Position numbers and translations under genes: made by a program. A stretch of DNA of 52,894 bases from Micromonosporaceae bacterium (GTDB lineage Bacteria; Actinomycetota; Actinomycetes; Mycobacteriales; Micromonosporaceae), in the NCBI GenBank assembly GCA_009377645.1, contig WHTQ01000025.1:1-52894 (forward strand). Direction: 5' to 3'. The notes beneath the pieces are model-generated. The model was not told the DNA's origin, ran no database searches, and was given only the letters and a program-made list of their open reading frames with translations. Position 1 is the first letter of the stretch; each line of letters opens with the position of its first letter. This document shows positions 41,784 through 51,295 of the stretch, piece by piece.

Positions 41784-42059
41784 TCAGCCGCCGGCGATGC
41801 TGGGGAGGATCTGGACCTCGGCCTGGGCGGGCACCGGCGTGTCCAGGCCGGCGAGCCGGCGCACATCCTCGCCGTCCACATAGACGTTCACGTAGCGGCG
41901 GAGCTCGCCAGCCTCGTTTCGCACCCGCCGCTCCAGCCGGGGCCAGCGCGCGCCGACCTCGTCCAGCACCGCCCGCAGCGTCCCGGACGCGGACACGTCG
42001 AGCCGGCCCGAACCGCCGGCTTCGGGGCGCAGCACGCCCGGGATCAGCAGCGTGGCCAT
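41784..42059 (-). CDS. MoaD/ThiS-family sulfur-carrier-like protein
   Basis: A 91-residue beta-grasp protein ending in ...LPSIAGG. The C-terminal Gly-Gly is required for adenylation and thiocarboxylation in MoaD/ThiS carriers. YVNVYVDGEDVRRLAGLDTPV in the middle is typical of MoaD-like proteins. No MoaE, ThiG or activating enzyme is adjacent. Instead it shares a TGATG junction with the BNR-repeat gene, so it is translated with it. The partner pathway is unknown. Confidence 0.85.
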   Translation of the reverse strand: MATLLIPGVLRPEAGGSGRLDVSASGTLRAVLDEVGARWPRLERRVRNEAGELRRYVNVYVDGEDVRRLAGLDTPVPAQAEVQILPSIAGG

Positions 42060-43144
42060 CACACCTGCGCCGCCCGCACGCACAGCACATCCGGCAGGTG
42101 GGCGGCGACCGGCGCCCACGACTCGCCCTCGTCCCGGCTGGCGAACACCTCACCCGAACGGGTACCGAAGTAGACCCCGGCCGGCTCCGCGTCGTCCGCG
42201 CACATCGCGTCCCGCAGCACCGACGGGTAGAACGGCTCGGCCGGCAGCCCATCGGTCAGCGCCTCCCAGGTCGCGCCGGCGTCCGCGGACCGGAACACCC
42301 GGCACCGCTGGTCGGGCGGGAACCGCTCCCCGTCGGCGGTCAGCGGGAAGTTCCAGATCACGCCGGTCCGGCGGGGGTGGGCGACCATCGCGAAGCCGAA
42401 GTCGCTGGGCAACCCGTCGGCGATCGAGGTCCATGAGCCGCCGCCGTCATCGGACCGGTAGACCCCGTGGTGGTTCTGCGCGTACAGCCGCGCCGGGTCC
42501 TCCGGGTCCCGAGCCACCTTGTGCACGCACTGGCCGAACTCCGGCCACGGGTCGGGCAGGAAGTAGGCCTTGATGCCGGTGTTGCTGGCGTTCCACGAGG
42601 CGCCACCGTCGCCGGTCCGGTAGACCCCGCCGGCGGACATCGCCACCAGGGTGGTCGCGAGGTCGGTCGGGTGGGGCAGCACGGTGTGGATCGCCTGCCC
42701 ACCGAACCCGGCCCCCCAGTCCGGGCGGTGCGGGTGGTCCCACAGCCCGCGCACCAGCTGGTAACTGACCCCGCCGTCGTCGGAGACGAACAGCGCCGAG
42801 GGCTGAGTCCCGGCGTACACCCGCTGCGGCTGGGCGGCCGGGCCCGGCGCGATCTGCCACACCCGCTCCAGGGTCACCTCGGTGTCGGCCGGGAACGCCA
42901 CCGGCGCCTGCTCCGGCTCCTGCCAGGACTCCCCCAGGTCGTCGCTGGTGGCCACGCTCGGGCCGTAGTGAGAGCTGGTCACGCCGGCCAGCAGCCGCGG
43001 CGTGGCCGGGCGCTGGTCGATCGCGACCGCGTACACCGCGTTCATCGGATAGTGCGGCCCGGACACCCGCCAGGACCGGCGGTCGTCCTCACTGCGGGCA
43101 AGGTAGAGACCCTTCCCGGTGCCGATCGCGAGCAGAACCGTCAT
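42059..43144 (-). CDS. BNR/sialidase-type beta-propeller protein
   Basis: A 361-residue protein with several Asp-box (SxDxGxTW) repeats: ATSDDLGESW, VSDDGGVSY, TGDGGASW, RSDDGGGSW, RSADAGATW and ASRDEGESW. These fit a six- or seven-bladed propeller. There is no signal peptide, so it is cytosolic, and true sialidase catalytic residues are not evident. AAGGAG supports the ATG at 43144. Coupling to the MoaD-like gene suggests joint function. Confidence 0.85.
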   Translation of the reverse strand: MTVLLAIGTGKGLYLARSEDDRRSWRVSGPHYPMNAVYAVAIDQRPATPRLLAGVTSSHYGPSVATSDDLGESWQEPEQAPVAFPADTEVTLERVWQIAPGPAAQPQRVYAGTQPSALFVSDDGGVSYQLVRGLWDHPHRPDWGAGFGGQAIHTVLPHPTDLATTLVAMSAGGVYRTGDGGASWNASNTGIKAYFLPDPWPEFGQCVHKVARDPEDPARLYAQNHHGVYRSDDGGGSWTSIADGLPSDFGFAMVAHPRRTGVIWNFPLTADGERFPPDQRCRVFRSADAGATWEALTDGLPAEPFYPSVLRDAMCADDAEPAGVYFGTRSGEVFASRDEGESWAPVAAHLPDVLCVRAAQV

Positions 43145-43277
43145 CGTCGATCTCCTTCGTCTCCAGTCGGCGCCTCCAGTCGGCGCCTCCAGTCAGTTGA
43201 CGAACCGGCCCGGTTCGAATCGACACCCTACCCCCACGGCCGGACTCCCGGGCCGGTACCGGCTGGTCGGCCTGACC

Positions 43278-43351
43278 GGTCAGGTAGCCCAGGCCCGGTC
43301 AGGTAGCCCAGGCCCGGTCAGGCAGCCCAGGCCCGGTCAGGCAGCCAGGCC
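43278..43351. repeat. Tandem 19-base repeats entering the 3' end of the EAL gene
   Basis: Three 19-base units (43278-43296, 43297-43315, 43316-43334) and a shortened fourth, with core GGTCAGGYAGCCCAGGCC. Further GGTCAGGTAGGC copies encode the final YLTAYLTGLAA of the EAL protein. Just upstream, 43160-43195 holds a 13-base CCAGTCGGCGCCT duplication. The 192-base gap to 43144 otherwise shows nothing. Confidence 0.7.
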
Positions 43352-46093
43352 GGTCAGGTAGGCGGTCAGGTAGGCACCGACCTGCTCGGCCGGCGCCGGG
43401 CGGACCAGCTGGAAGCCCTGACCGTACCGGCAGCCGGCGTCACGCACCACCGCCACCTGGTCCGCGGTCTCCAGCCCCTCGGCGACCACCGCCAGTCCGA
43501 GCCGGCGGGCGACATCGACGACCGCGGTGGCCAGCCCACCGGTGGTACCGGTGGTCGACGGCGGGGCGAGCTTCACGACGTCCAGCGGCAACCGCCGCAG
43601 CCGGGCCAGGTCGGTGTGGCCGGCGCCGAAGTCGTCCAGCGCAGTCCGGACCCCGAGCGCGCGCAGCTTGCTGAGCTGGGTGGCGATGGTCGGCACGTCC
43701 TCCCCCACCTCCGACTCGGACAGCTCCACGGTCAGCCGCTCCGGCGGGACCTGGTGGACGCTGAGCGCCGCCGCCACCTCCGGAACGAAGTCGCCGGTGA
43801 GCTGCCGGGCATTGACGTTGACCGCCAGCCACAGATCGTGCCCGGCCTGCCGCCAGGCGGCCGCCTGGCGGCAGGCGGTGTGCAGGACCCACTCCCCGAT
43901 CTCCTCGCTGACCTGCAGCTTGTCGGCCACCGGCAGCAGCTCGCAGGGAAGCACCGTGCCCAGGAACGGATGCCGCCACCGCAGCAGCGCCTCCACCCCG
44001 ACCGGTCGGCGGGTGGCCAGCTCGGTGATCGGCTGGTAGACCAGGTCGAGCTCGTCCCGGCCGGCCGCCCCGGGCAGGTGCCGCTCCAGGTCCAGCCGGC
44101 GGACCAGCTGCTCTTCCAGGCTCTCGTCGTACCACTCGATCCGGTTCCGCCCGAGCTGGCCGGCCTGCCGCAGCGCCAGCGTCCCCCGGCGCAGCACGTC
44201 GTCGGCGTCGACCCCGGCGGTCAGCGCGGCCAGACCGACGCTGGCCTGCAGGTGCACCGGCCGGTCGGGGAGCTGGTACGGCCCGGTCAGCGCGGCCAGC
44301 AGCCGGACTCCCAGCCCGTACGCCTCGATCGGTCCGTCGGCGGTGACCACGGCGAGCTGGCCCTCGGCGAGCCGGGCCACCACGTCCTCCGGCCCGACGT
44401 GCACCCGCAGCCGGAGCGCCGCCTCCACGAGCACCGCCTCGCAGGCCGCCCGGCCCCGCAGGTCGCTCACCCCGGCCAGGCCGTGCAGGTCGATCACGAG
44501 CAGAGCGCCGGTGCGGTGCCCGCCTCCCCGCCGGGCGGCGACCGCCCGCATCAGCTCCCGGCGGTTCGGCAGCCCGGTCAGGTGGTCGGTGCTGGCCAGC
44601 CGGTCCAGGGTGCGCTCCAGGTGCCGCCGCTCCCCGACATCGCGTACGTGCACCACCAGCGCCCCGACCTCCGGGCTGGCGCGCAGGTCGCTGATGCTCG
44701 ACTCGGTCTCCCGCCACCGGCCGTAGCCGTCGATCATCCGGGCTTCGACCAGCGCCGGCATCCTCGCTCCGCGCGCCGGGCGGTCGTCGCCGGCGGGCGG
44801 TCCGTTGCTCTCGCCCGGGCGGCAGGCGGGTAGTCGGTCGGTGGCGTGGGCCGCCTGCCCGTTGCCGGCGTGCGCCGCCTGCCCGTTGCCGGCGTGCGCC
44901 GCCTGCCCGTTGCCGGTGTGCGCCACCCGCAGCCAGTCGGCGACCGCCACCAGGTCGTCCGGGTGGACCAGGTCGGTGAACGGTTGGCCGACCACATCCG
45001 GGTCGTAGAGCCCGAACTGCCGGGCCGCGGCCGGCGACTGCCACTGCACCACCAGGTCGTCACTGAGCACCATCGCGACATCGCTCGCCCCGGTGACCAG
45101 CGCCCGCAGCCGCGCCTCCTGCGCCGCCAGCCGGCGCGCGTACCGCCGCACGTCGGTGGCCGCCAGCACCTCCCGGCCGGCCAGGATGGCGCCGACCGCC
45201 ATCGCCAGCAGCACCGCCGTCAGGTCCGGCGCGCCGACCACCACCAGGTGGTACGCGCTGGCGAGCAGCGCCAGCCCGACCGGCACCGCGAGCACCGGGT
45301 AACCCCCGAAGCTGCCGTCCGCGGTGGCCGGTCCGGAGGCCCGGGGAGTCGCGTCGGAGCGGCGGGCGCCGGTCCAGATCACGGCCGGACCGGCGGCGAC
45401 CGGCAACGCCGCCGCCGCCAGCGCCCACCCCGGTGCCGGCAGCTCGATCGCCGCTACCAGCAGGACCAGGCCGACTACCGACAGCGCCACACCGGCGCCA
45501 CACCGCACCGCGGCCGACCGCTTCCGGGTGGCCCGGGCGACGGTGATCGCGATGACCGAGAGCGCGGCCACCCCGATCATGGCCGCGGCGTAGGTGACCG
45601 GGTAGCTGGCCGCCTCCTGCGGCAGGACCAGCCAGGCGGTGAGCGAGAGACTGACGCCGACGCCCAGCCCGTCGAAGGCCCGGCGCAGGCGGGCCATCGA
45701 GGTGGTGGCGACCCCCGGCAGCAACAACAGTCCGAGCAGATAGGTGCCGGTCGCGACAGCCAGACCACCGACCGCCACCAGCGCGCGGTGGTCCGGTCCG
45801 ACCAGCGGGAGCGCCACCACCGACACACCACCGGCGATCACACCCGCCCCGAGGTAGCCGGAACCACGGCAGACCGTCCACGCCCCGACCGCGGCGTGGA
45901 TCGCCAGTGCCAGGCAGATCAGTGCGAGGGACGGCAGCCACGCCGCCACGCCCACCCCGAGCGCGACCGCGACCAGCGGGGGGATCGCCCCGGCAAGCCC
46001 CGCCGCTAACACCAGCACAGCGCTGAGCGTCACCGTCCCCAGCAACCGGAGGGGAAAGGCACGGACCACGGACACCACGGACACCACGGGCAT
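43337..46093 (-). CDS. Membrane PAS-GGDEF-EAL cyclic-di-GMP protein with degenerate GGDEF
   Basis: A 918-residue protein. About nine hydrophobic spans (1-310) are followed by a PAS-like region (about 325-490), a GGDEF domain (about 510-670) and an EAL domain (about 680-915). The GGDEF active site reads RLAEGQLAVV, so cyclase activity is unlikely. The EAL domain keeps VEALLRW, NVNARQL, DDFGAG and AEGLE, so phosphodiesterase activity is possible, although KID is KLA. Likely a c-di-GMP hydrolase or sensor at the membrane. The ATG at 46093 follows AAGGAACC. A 24-base minisatellite lies in the PAS region. Confidence 0.88.
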   Translation of the reverse strand: MPVVSVVSVVRAFPLRLLGTVTLSAVLVLAAGLAGAIPPLVAVALGVGVAAWLPSLALICLALAIHAAVGAWTVCRGSGYLGAGVIAGGVSVVALPLVGPDHRALVAVGGLAVATGTYLLGLLLLPGVATTSMARLRRAFDGLGVGVSLSLTAWLVLPQEAASYPVTYAAAMIGVAALSVIAITVARATRKRSAAVRCGAGVALSVVGLVLLVAAIELPAPGWALAAAALPVAAGPAVIWTGARRSDATPRASGPATADGSFGGYPVLAVPVGLALLASAYHLVVVGAPDLTAVLLAMAVGAILAGREVLAATDVRRYARRLAAQEARLRALVTGASDVAMVLSDDLVVQWQSPAAARQFGLYDPDVVGQPFTDLVHPDDLVAVADWLRVAHTGNGQAAHAGNGQAAHAGNGQAAHATDRLPACRPGESNGPPAGDDRPARGARMPALVEARMIDGYGRWRETESSISDLRASPEVGALVVHVRDVGERRHLERTLDRLASTDHLTGLPNRRELMRAVAARRGGGHRTGALLVIDLHGLAGVSDLRGRAACEAVLVEAALRLRVHVGPEDVVARLAEGQLAVVTADGPIEAYGLGVRLLAALTGPYQLPDRPVHLQASVGLAALTAGVDADDVLRRGTLALRQAGQLGRNRIEWYDESLEEQLVRRLDLERHLPGAAGRDELDLVYQPITELATRRPVGVEALLRWRHPFLGTVLPCELLPVADKLQVSEEIGEWVLHTACRQAAAWRQAGHDLWLAVNVNARQLTGDFVPEVAAALSVHQVPPERLTVELSESEVGEDVPTIATQLSKLRALGVRTALDDFGAGHTDLARLRRLPLDVVKLAPPSTTGTTGGLATAVVDVARRLGLAVVAEGLETADQVAVVRDAGCRYGQGFQLVRPAPAEQVGAYLTAYLTGLAA
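44850..44921. repeat. Three tandem 24-base repeats inside the EAL gene
   Basis: Units 44850-44873, 44874-44897 and 44898-44921 differ at one base and encode GNGQAAHA three times in the loop between the PAS strands. The in-frame unit length means copy-number change would keep the gene open. Confidence 0.85.
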
Positions 46094-46267
46094 GGTGACG
46101 GTTCCTTCGTGCTGAGGGGACACCGGCAGCGAAGGGCCACCCGCCGCCGGACTGGCGGCCGGCAGACACCTCACCTATCAACCGCAACGAGCCGCCACCG
46201 ATCGGGTTACGGCCGGCCGGCCACGCAACCGGTCGACCGGCGGCGGTGGCCTGGTTACCCTTGCCGG

Positions 46268-47548
46268 GTGACCAGCCCGATCCGGGACCGCCAGCCCACT
46301 CGGAGCCAGCGGCCAACCGGCAGCCCCCGGCCCACCCGGAGCCGCCCCGGCCGCCCCGGCCGCCCCGGCCGCCCGTACCGGCGGATTGTCCCGACCGCCG
46401 CCGCCGCGTCAGCGCTGGCGCTCCTGCTCACCGGGTGCGGCTTCGGCGAGCCGGACGACGACCCGGACCTGTCCCCGCCCCAGTTTCCGACTCCGACCGG
46501 CCGGCCGACCGAGTCGGCGTCCCCACCCCCTCCGGAGATCACCGGCGCCCATCAGGTGATCGCCTCCGGTCTGGAGATCCCGTGGGGAGTCGGGTTCCTG
46601 CCGGACGGGGGCGCGCTGGTGACCGAACGGGACAGTGGCCGGATCCTGCAGGTCGGCCCGGACTCGACCGAGGACGGCCTGATGGTCGACGTGGTGCAGA
46701 CCGTCGACGGGGTGAACAACGCCGGCGAGGGCGGCCTGCTGGGGATCGCGGTCTCGCCTGAGTACGAGGCGGACGGATGGGTGTTCGTCTACTACACGAC
46801 CGGCCGGGACAACCGGATCGCCCGGTTCCAGCTCGGCGAGCCGCCGGAACCTATCCTGACCGGCATCCCGCGGTCGGGCAACCACAACGGCGGCCAGCTC
46901 GGGTTCGGCCCGGACGGCTACCTGTACGCGAGCACCGGCGACTCCGAGGTGCCGTCCCGGGCCCAGGACCGGGACAGCCTCGCCGGCAAGATCCTGCGGA
47001 TGACCGTCGACGGCGACCCGGCGCCCGACAACCCGTTCGACTCCCGCGTCTGGGCGTACGGTCTGCGCAACGTCCAGGGGCTGGCCTGGGACGGCGACGA
47101 GCGGCTGTGGGCGACCGAGTTCGGCGCGTCGGGGGCGAGCGCCCGGGACGAGCTGAACCTGGTCGAGGCCGGCGAGAACTACGGCTGGCCGGAGGTGGAG
47201 GGGATCGGGCCGGACGACCGGTTCCGGAACCCGGTCGTCGAGTGGACCACGGACGAGGCGTCCTGCTCCGGGGCGGCGGTGGTGGGCCCGACCGTGGCGG
47301 TCGCCTGCCTGCGGGGGCAGCGGCTGTGGTTGGTCGACGTGACCGGCTCCGGCACGGTGCTCGGCGCGCCGCGGCCGCTGCTGGCCGGGGAGTACGGCCG
47401 GCTGCGGGCCGCGGCGGTGGCGCCGGACGGGTCGCTGTGGATCACCACCTCGAACCGGGACGGCCGGCTTAACGAGGGTCCCGGTCCGGACGACGACCGG
47501 ATCATACAGTTGGTGGTGGGGGGCAGCGGGGGTGCCGGCCGCGCCTGA
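46268..47548 (+). CDS. Lipoprotein PQQ-type sugar (glucose/sorbosone) dehydrogenase
   Basis: A 426-residue exported beta-propeller. An Arg/Pro-rich N-terminus with GRP repeats is followed by a hydrophobic stretch and the lipobox LLTGC (Cys57). The propeller has IPWGVGFLPDGGALVTERD, GEGGLLGIAVSPEY, HNGGQLGFGPDGYLYASTGD and WAYGLRNVQGLAWD, typical of the soluble GDH/YliI group. The GTG at 46268 gives a signal peptide of plausible length, but its ribosome site is weak. Divergent from the EAL gene. The sugar substrate is unknown. Confidence 0.85.
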   Translation: MTSPIRDRQPTRSQRPTGSPRPTRSRPGRPGRPGRPYRRIVPTAAAASALALLLTGCGFGEPDDDPDLSPPQFPTPTGRPTESASPPPPEITGAHQVIASGLEIPWGVGFLPDGGALVTERDSGRILQVGPDSTEDGLMVDVVQTVDGVNNAGEGGLLGIAVSPEYEADGWVFVYYTTGRDNRIARFQLGEPPEPILTGIPRSGNHNGGQLGFGPDGYLYASTGDSEVPSRAQDRDSLAGKILRMTVDGDPAPDNPFDSRVWAYGLRNVQGLAWDGDERLWATEFGASGASARDELNLVEAGENYGWPEVEGIGPDDRFRNPVVEWTTDEASCSGAAVVGPTVAVACLRGQRLWLVDVTGSGTVLGAPRPLLAGEYGRLRAAAVAPDGSLWITTSNRDGRLNEGPGPDDDRIIQLVVGGSGGAGRA

Positions 47549-47588
47549 CCCGGAACCGACCCCGGCACCCGACCCGGGATGATGCCTC

Positions 47589-49136
47589 ATGACTGATGCC
47601 ACGCGCTGGCGCCGGCTGCTTCCGGCCCGCCCGGTGAGCTGGCGACGGCTGGTCCCGTCCCGTCGGGTGACCACCGGCCTGCTCGTGCTGCTGGTGGCGG
47701 TGGTTGGCGCGGCGCTCGGGCTGGTGGTCGGCTCCCGGACGGTCGTCGACGTCGGGCCGTTCAACGCGGAGCTGCGCCTCGGCCCGTCGGTGACCGGGGA
47801 CACCTCGGTGTTCATCCCGCCGCTCGGTTCGCTGCAGCTGGACACCCACGAGGGACCGGCGCACCTGACGATCCAGCTGGGCGCGCTGGACCAGGCCCGC
47901 ACCCAAGCCATGCTCGCCGACCCGGGCGGGATCGAACGGGCCACCGAGGCGGTCGCCGACGACCTGGTGGCCGGCGTGATCCGGGTCGGGTTCGGCGGGA
48001 CCGGTGCGGCCGTGCTGGGTGCGATGCTGCTGGCCGCGCTGGTCTTTCGGAACATCCGGCGGGTGGCCTGGGCGGGTGGGCTGACGCTGGCGATCGCGAC
48101 CGCCAGCCTGGGGGCGGCCGGCGCCACCTTCCGGGTCGACGCGGTAGAAGAGCCACGGTACGAGGGGCTGCTGGTCAACGCGCCGGCGCTGGTCGGTGAC
48201 GTCCAGCGGATCGCGGACGACTACGAGCGGTACACCGAGCAGCTGCAGCGGTTGGTCACCAACGCCACCGAGCTCTACACGGTCGCGTCGACGCTGGATC
48301 AGGCGTTCCAGCCGGACGCCGACATGACCCGGGTGCTGCACGTGTCCGACCTGCACCTGAACCCGGCGGCCTGGCCGATCATGCGGACGATCGTCGAGCA
48401 GTACGGAGTGGACGTGATCGTCGACACTGGCGACATCACCGACTGGGGCACCGGCGCGGAGTCCGAGCTGTACGTCACCTCGATCCGGGTGATGCGGGTC
48501 CCGTACCTGTACGTCCGCGGCAACCACGACTCGGAGGGCGTGACCCAGGCCGCGGTCGCCGACGAGCCGAACGCGATCGTGCTCGACAACGACGTGGTCG
48601 AGGTGGCCGGGCTGACCTTCGCCGGGATCGGGGACCCGCGGTTCACGCCCGACCAGCGCACCGGGCCGCACACCGAGGACGAGGCGGCGGTGTCCCGGCA
48701 GACGGTGCTCGGCTCCGGGCTCGAGCTGGCCACCACCATCCGCCGGACCGGTGAGCCGGTCGATGTCGCGGCCGTGCACGACCCGCGGGCGGCCGAGCCG
48801 CTGGACGGGACGGTGCCGGTGGTGCTCGCCGGTCACACCCACGACCGCCGGGTCGGTCCCATCGTTCCACCGGCCGAGGGGGACGAGGACGTCGAACCGG
48901 TGCCCGGCGAAACCCTGATGATGGTGCAAGGGTCGACCGGCGGCGCCGGGCTGCGCGGCCTGGAGGGCGAGCTGCCGGAGTCGTTGGCGCTCTCGGTGCT
49001 CTACTTCGACCAGACTCGGCGGCTGGTCGCCTACGACGACATCACGGTCGGTGGTCACGGGCTGTCGGAGGCCGCCGTGCAACGGCACCTGATCGACGCC
49101 CCGCCGGAGGTCCCGGCACCGGCCCCAACCGAGTAG
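47589..49136 (+). CDS. Membrane-anchored metallophosphoesterase
   Basis: A 515-residue calcineurin-like phosphoesterase. One N-terminal transmembrane segment (about 28-48) and two more (about 136-180) precede the catalytic domain, which has VSDLHL (near 252), DTGDITD (near 280), RGNHD (near 311) and AGHTH (near 414). All metal-binding motifs are present. The catalytic domain probably faces outside. It starts 40 bases after the sugar dehydrogenase and may be co-transcribed with it. Confidence 0.92.
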   Translation: MTDATRWRRLLPARPVSWRRLVPSRRVTTGLLVLLVAVVGAALGLVVGSRTVVDVGPFNAELRLGPSVTGDTSVFIPPLGSLQLDTHEGPAHLTIQLGALDQARTQAMLADPGGIERATEAVADDLVAGVIRVGFGGTGAAVLGAMLLAALVFRNIRRVAWAGGLTLAIATASLGAAGATFRVDAVEEPRYEGLLVNAPALVGDVQRIADDYERYTEQLQRLVTNATELYTVASTLDQAFQPDADMTRVLHVSDLHLNPAAWPIMRTIVEQYGVDVIVDTGDITDWGTGAESELYVTSIRVMRVPYLYVRGNHDSEGVTQAAVADEPNAIVLDNDVVEVAGLTFAGIGDPRFTPDQRTGPHTEDEAAVSRQTVLGSGLELATTIRRTGEPVDVAAVHDPRAAEPLDGTVPVVLAGHTHDRRVGPIVPPAEGDEDVEPVPGETLMMVQGSTGGAGLRGLEGELPESLALSVLYFDQTRRLVAYDDITVGGHGLSEAAVQRHLIDAPPEVPAPAPTE

Positions 49137-49171
49137 CACCGCGCCGGGCCCGCCCGCGGTAGGGTGTGCCG

Positions 49172-49417
49172 ATGACCGAGCCCACCGACCACGCCCCGGA
49201 GCCGATCGAGACCCGTGGCGAGCAGCTCACCGATCTGATCGCGGCCGACACCCAGGGTGACGGCAAGACCGACGTGTGGGTCAGCGACACCGACGGCGAC
49301 GGCGTCCCGGATCTGTACCAGTTCGACACCGACGGCGACGGCCGGCCGGACCTCACCATGGTCGACCTGGACCAGGACGGCGCCCCCGACATCACCCGGC
49401 AGGGCGACGTCGCCTGA
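49172..49417 (+). CDS. Small acidic protein with tandem DxDGDGxPD calcium-binding-like motifs
   Basis: An 81-residue protein with three or four repeats of the type DTDGDGVPDLYQF, as in thrombospondin-type-3, dockerin and VCBS-like calcium loops. It has no signal peptide or membrane span. The ATG at 49172 lies 35 bases after the phosphoesterase stop; a GTG two codons earlier is possible. Unknown role, possibly intracellular calcium binding. Confidence 0.8.
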   Translation: MTEPTDHAPEPIETRGEQLTDLIAADTQGDGKTDVWVSDTDGDGVPDLYQFDTDGDGRPDLTMVDLDQDGAPDITRQGDVA

Positions 49418-49426
49418 TCCGGCGCC

Positions 49427-50992
49427 CTAGAGGTGCGCGCACTGGTCGAGCTTCTGGCCACCCAGCACGGTGTTGGCGGTACCGCCGTCGGTCGGAGCAG
49501 GCTGGTTGCCGGTGCAGAACAGCGATCCGACGATCCAGTTGCCGGAGACCACGACCGGGGTCTCGCCGGTCCGGTTCAGGACCACCAGCACCGAGCCGAC
49601 CACCTGGGTCCCGGACAGCACCGCGCTGCCGGTGGTGCCGCGGATCGAGATCGGTCCGGTCACCTGCGCGCCGGTCAGCTCCGCGTCGGTGGCGCCGAAT
49701 GTGGACAGCGGGCCCTGCACGACCGCCGAGTCGGCGAGCAGCCCGGCCCCGTCCAGCACGTTGACCGCCCCGCCGATCCGCGCGCCGGGCGCCAGGCAGG
49801 TTACCCCCTCGGTCACGGTCAGCGGGTCCGGATGCCCGCCGACGATCGTACGGTCACACCGCTGGTCGACTTGCAGCGTCAGCGGAACCACCAGGAATGC
49901 CCGTTCCGGGTCGTCGCTGCTCAGGCACAGGCTCGCCGTCAGGACCGTCCCGTCGGTCAGACCCGCCGAGTCGAAGCTCACCTCGACCACCTGGGCGGCG
50001 CCCGGCGCCACCTCGCCGGCCACCGGGTCCACATCGGCCCACGGAGTGTCGCCGGGCACCTGGCACGCCGGCACCTCGGCCACTCCGGTCACGTTCAGGA
50101 GCAGCTGCATCTGCGGGAAGCCGAGCTCGGTGGTGGACGCCGGCTCCGGGATGCCGCAGTCCTCGGCGCGCAGGTACGAGGGGGCGGTCTGGCCGTCCGG
50201 GTTGGCGCCGAGAAAGAAGCCGCCCCGGCGCAGGTCCGGCGTGGCGACCTCCACCACCAGGGTGGACCCGGCCGGCACGGTGCCGCTCACCGGCACCTCG
50301 ACCATCGTCATCCGCTGGTCGCTGATGGTCGTGCCGGCGGTGCCGATCAGGTCGAGGTTGTCGTAGACCAGCAGCCCGGCCGGGTCCACCATCGAGTAAA
50401 GGTTCACGGTCACGTCCGCCACCCCGAGCGCGCCCTCCACTCCGAACGAGACCGCGGTCACGTCGAGGTCACCGAGGATCGCATAGTCGTCCAGCGTGAA
50501 GTGTCGCAAGTAGCCGCTGGCCGTGGTGAGCACGCCCCCATGAGTGCCTGAGCAGGCCACCGAGCTACCGGCGACGATGGCCGGGGTCTCGGAGTGGGTG
50601 AGGGTCAACGTGCCCTCCGGCGGCGTCGGCAGCTCCGGTTCTACCGTCCACCCAGGACGTCCCAGGTGCCCGGGGAACGGCTTGAAGGCGGCTCCCCCCG
50701 CTGGCTCCGGAACCTCGGCGGTCGCCACCGGGGTGACCGGCCGCACCGGCCGCCGCCATGGGTCGTCGGAGTCCTCGGTCACCTGCCACTGCAGGGCGGC
50801 ATCGCCACTGTTGCCGATGGCCAGCTCGTGGGTGACCCGGGTGTCGGTCCCCTGCAACGAGGACAGCGCGACCGGGTCGAGGGTCTGCGCCGGCCCGCCG
50901 GGGGCGGGCTGCGCCAGGACCGGCGCCGGGAACGCGGCCGCCGCCACGGCCAGGGCGATGGCGAGGAGGGCGTGGACATGACGTCGCGTCAC
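49427..50992 (-). CDS. Secreted multidomain protein of unknown function
   Basis: A 521-residue exported protein. The signal peptide (about 1-32) ends near VLAQPAPGG. There is a BACON/choice-of-anchor-like first part (LQWQVTEDSDDPW near 70), a beta-sandwich domain (about 140-300) and a C-terminal region of short repeats (LTGAQVTGPISIRGTTGSA, then LSGTQVVGSVLVV) ending in NTVLGGQKLDQCAHL. The tail matches the partial gene at the window's right end. The GTG at 50992 after AAGGAGC is chosen over an upstream ATG. Likely a cell-surface or matrix protein. Confidence 0.8.
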   Translation of the reverse strand: MTRRHVHALLAIALAVAAAAFPAPVLAQPAPGGPAQTLDPVALSSLQGTDTRVTHELAIGNSGDAALQWQVTEDSDDPWRRPVRPVTPVATAEVPEPAGGAAFKPFPGHLGRPGWTVEPELPTPPEGTLTLTHSETPAIVAGSSVACSGTHGGVLTTASGYLRHFTLDDYAILGDLDVTAVSFGVEGALGVADVTVNLYSMVDPAGLLVYDNLDLIGTAGTTISDQRMTMVEVPVSGTVPAGSTLVVEVATPDLRRGGFFLGANPDGQTAPSYLRAEDCGIPEPASTTELGFPQMQLLLNVTGVAEVPACQVPGDTPWADVDPVAGEVAPGAAQVVEVSFDSAGLTDGTVLTASLCLSSDDPERAFLVVPLTLQVDQRCDRTIVGGHPDPLTVTEGVTCLAPGARIGGAVNVLDGAGLLADSAVVQGPLSTFGATDAELTGAQVTGPISIRGTTGSAVLSGTQVVGSVLVVLNRTGETPVVVSGNWIVGSLFCTGNQPAPTDGGTANTVLGGQKLDQCAHL

Positions 50993-51295
50993 CGGGAAGC
51001 TCCTTTGTGCCCGCAAGCGCCCCCGCACGCCTGGACGACTCTCAGTGGTGCCGTAATGTATCACGCTCCCGACCGGACCATGATCCGGTGATCGGACGAG
51101 CGGGCGTGGACCCTTAGTAGCAGATCGATGCCGTTTGTGTCATTCGACGCTCTCCTTGGGACGTAACTAATCGACTGTGATCGCACCGGTGCGGGTCGGC
51201 ATGCTGCGTAACTACATGGGCTCCGCTCGCGGGCCGACATTCACCGGCCGCCGAGCGGGCGCGGGGGTATCGCCTCGACCGAAAGGACGCAGGAC
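50993..51295. other. Intergenic region with divergent promoters
   Basis: A 303-base gap between two divergent secreted-protein genes, AT-richer than average. CGTAACTA occurs twice (51162-51169 and 51207-51214), a candidate operator pair. No gene or RNA is recognised. Confidence 0.4.

Noticed and set aside
43208-43236. GGTTCGAATC resembling a tRNA T-arm
   Set aside because: Flanking bases do not form the five-base T-stem and no acceptor or anticodon arm is found nearby.
43278-43351. Possible CRISPR array
   Set aside because: The units are contiguous 19-base tandem copies without spacers, and no cas genes are present.
46340-46385. GRP codon repeats as a ribosomal peptide precursor
   Set aside because: They lie within the N-terminus of the lipoprotein dehydrogenase, ahead of its signal sequence, and are a simple nine-base GC repeat.
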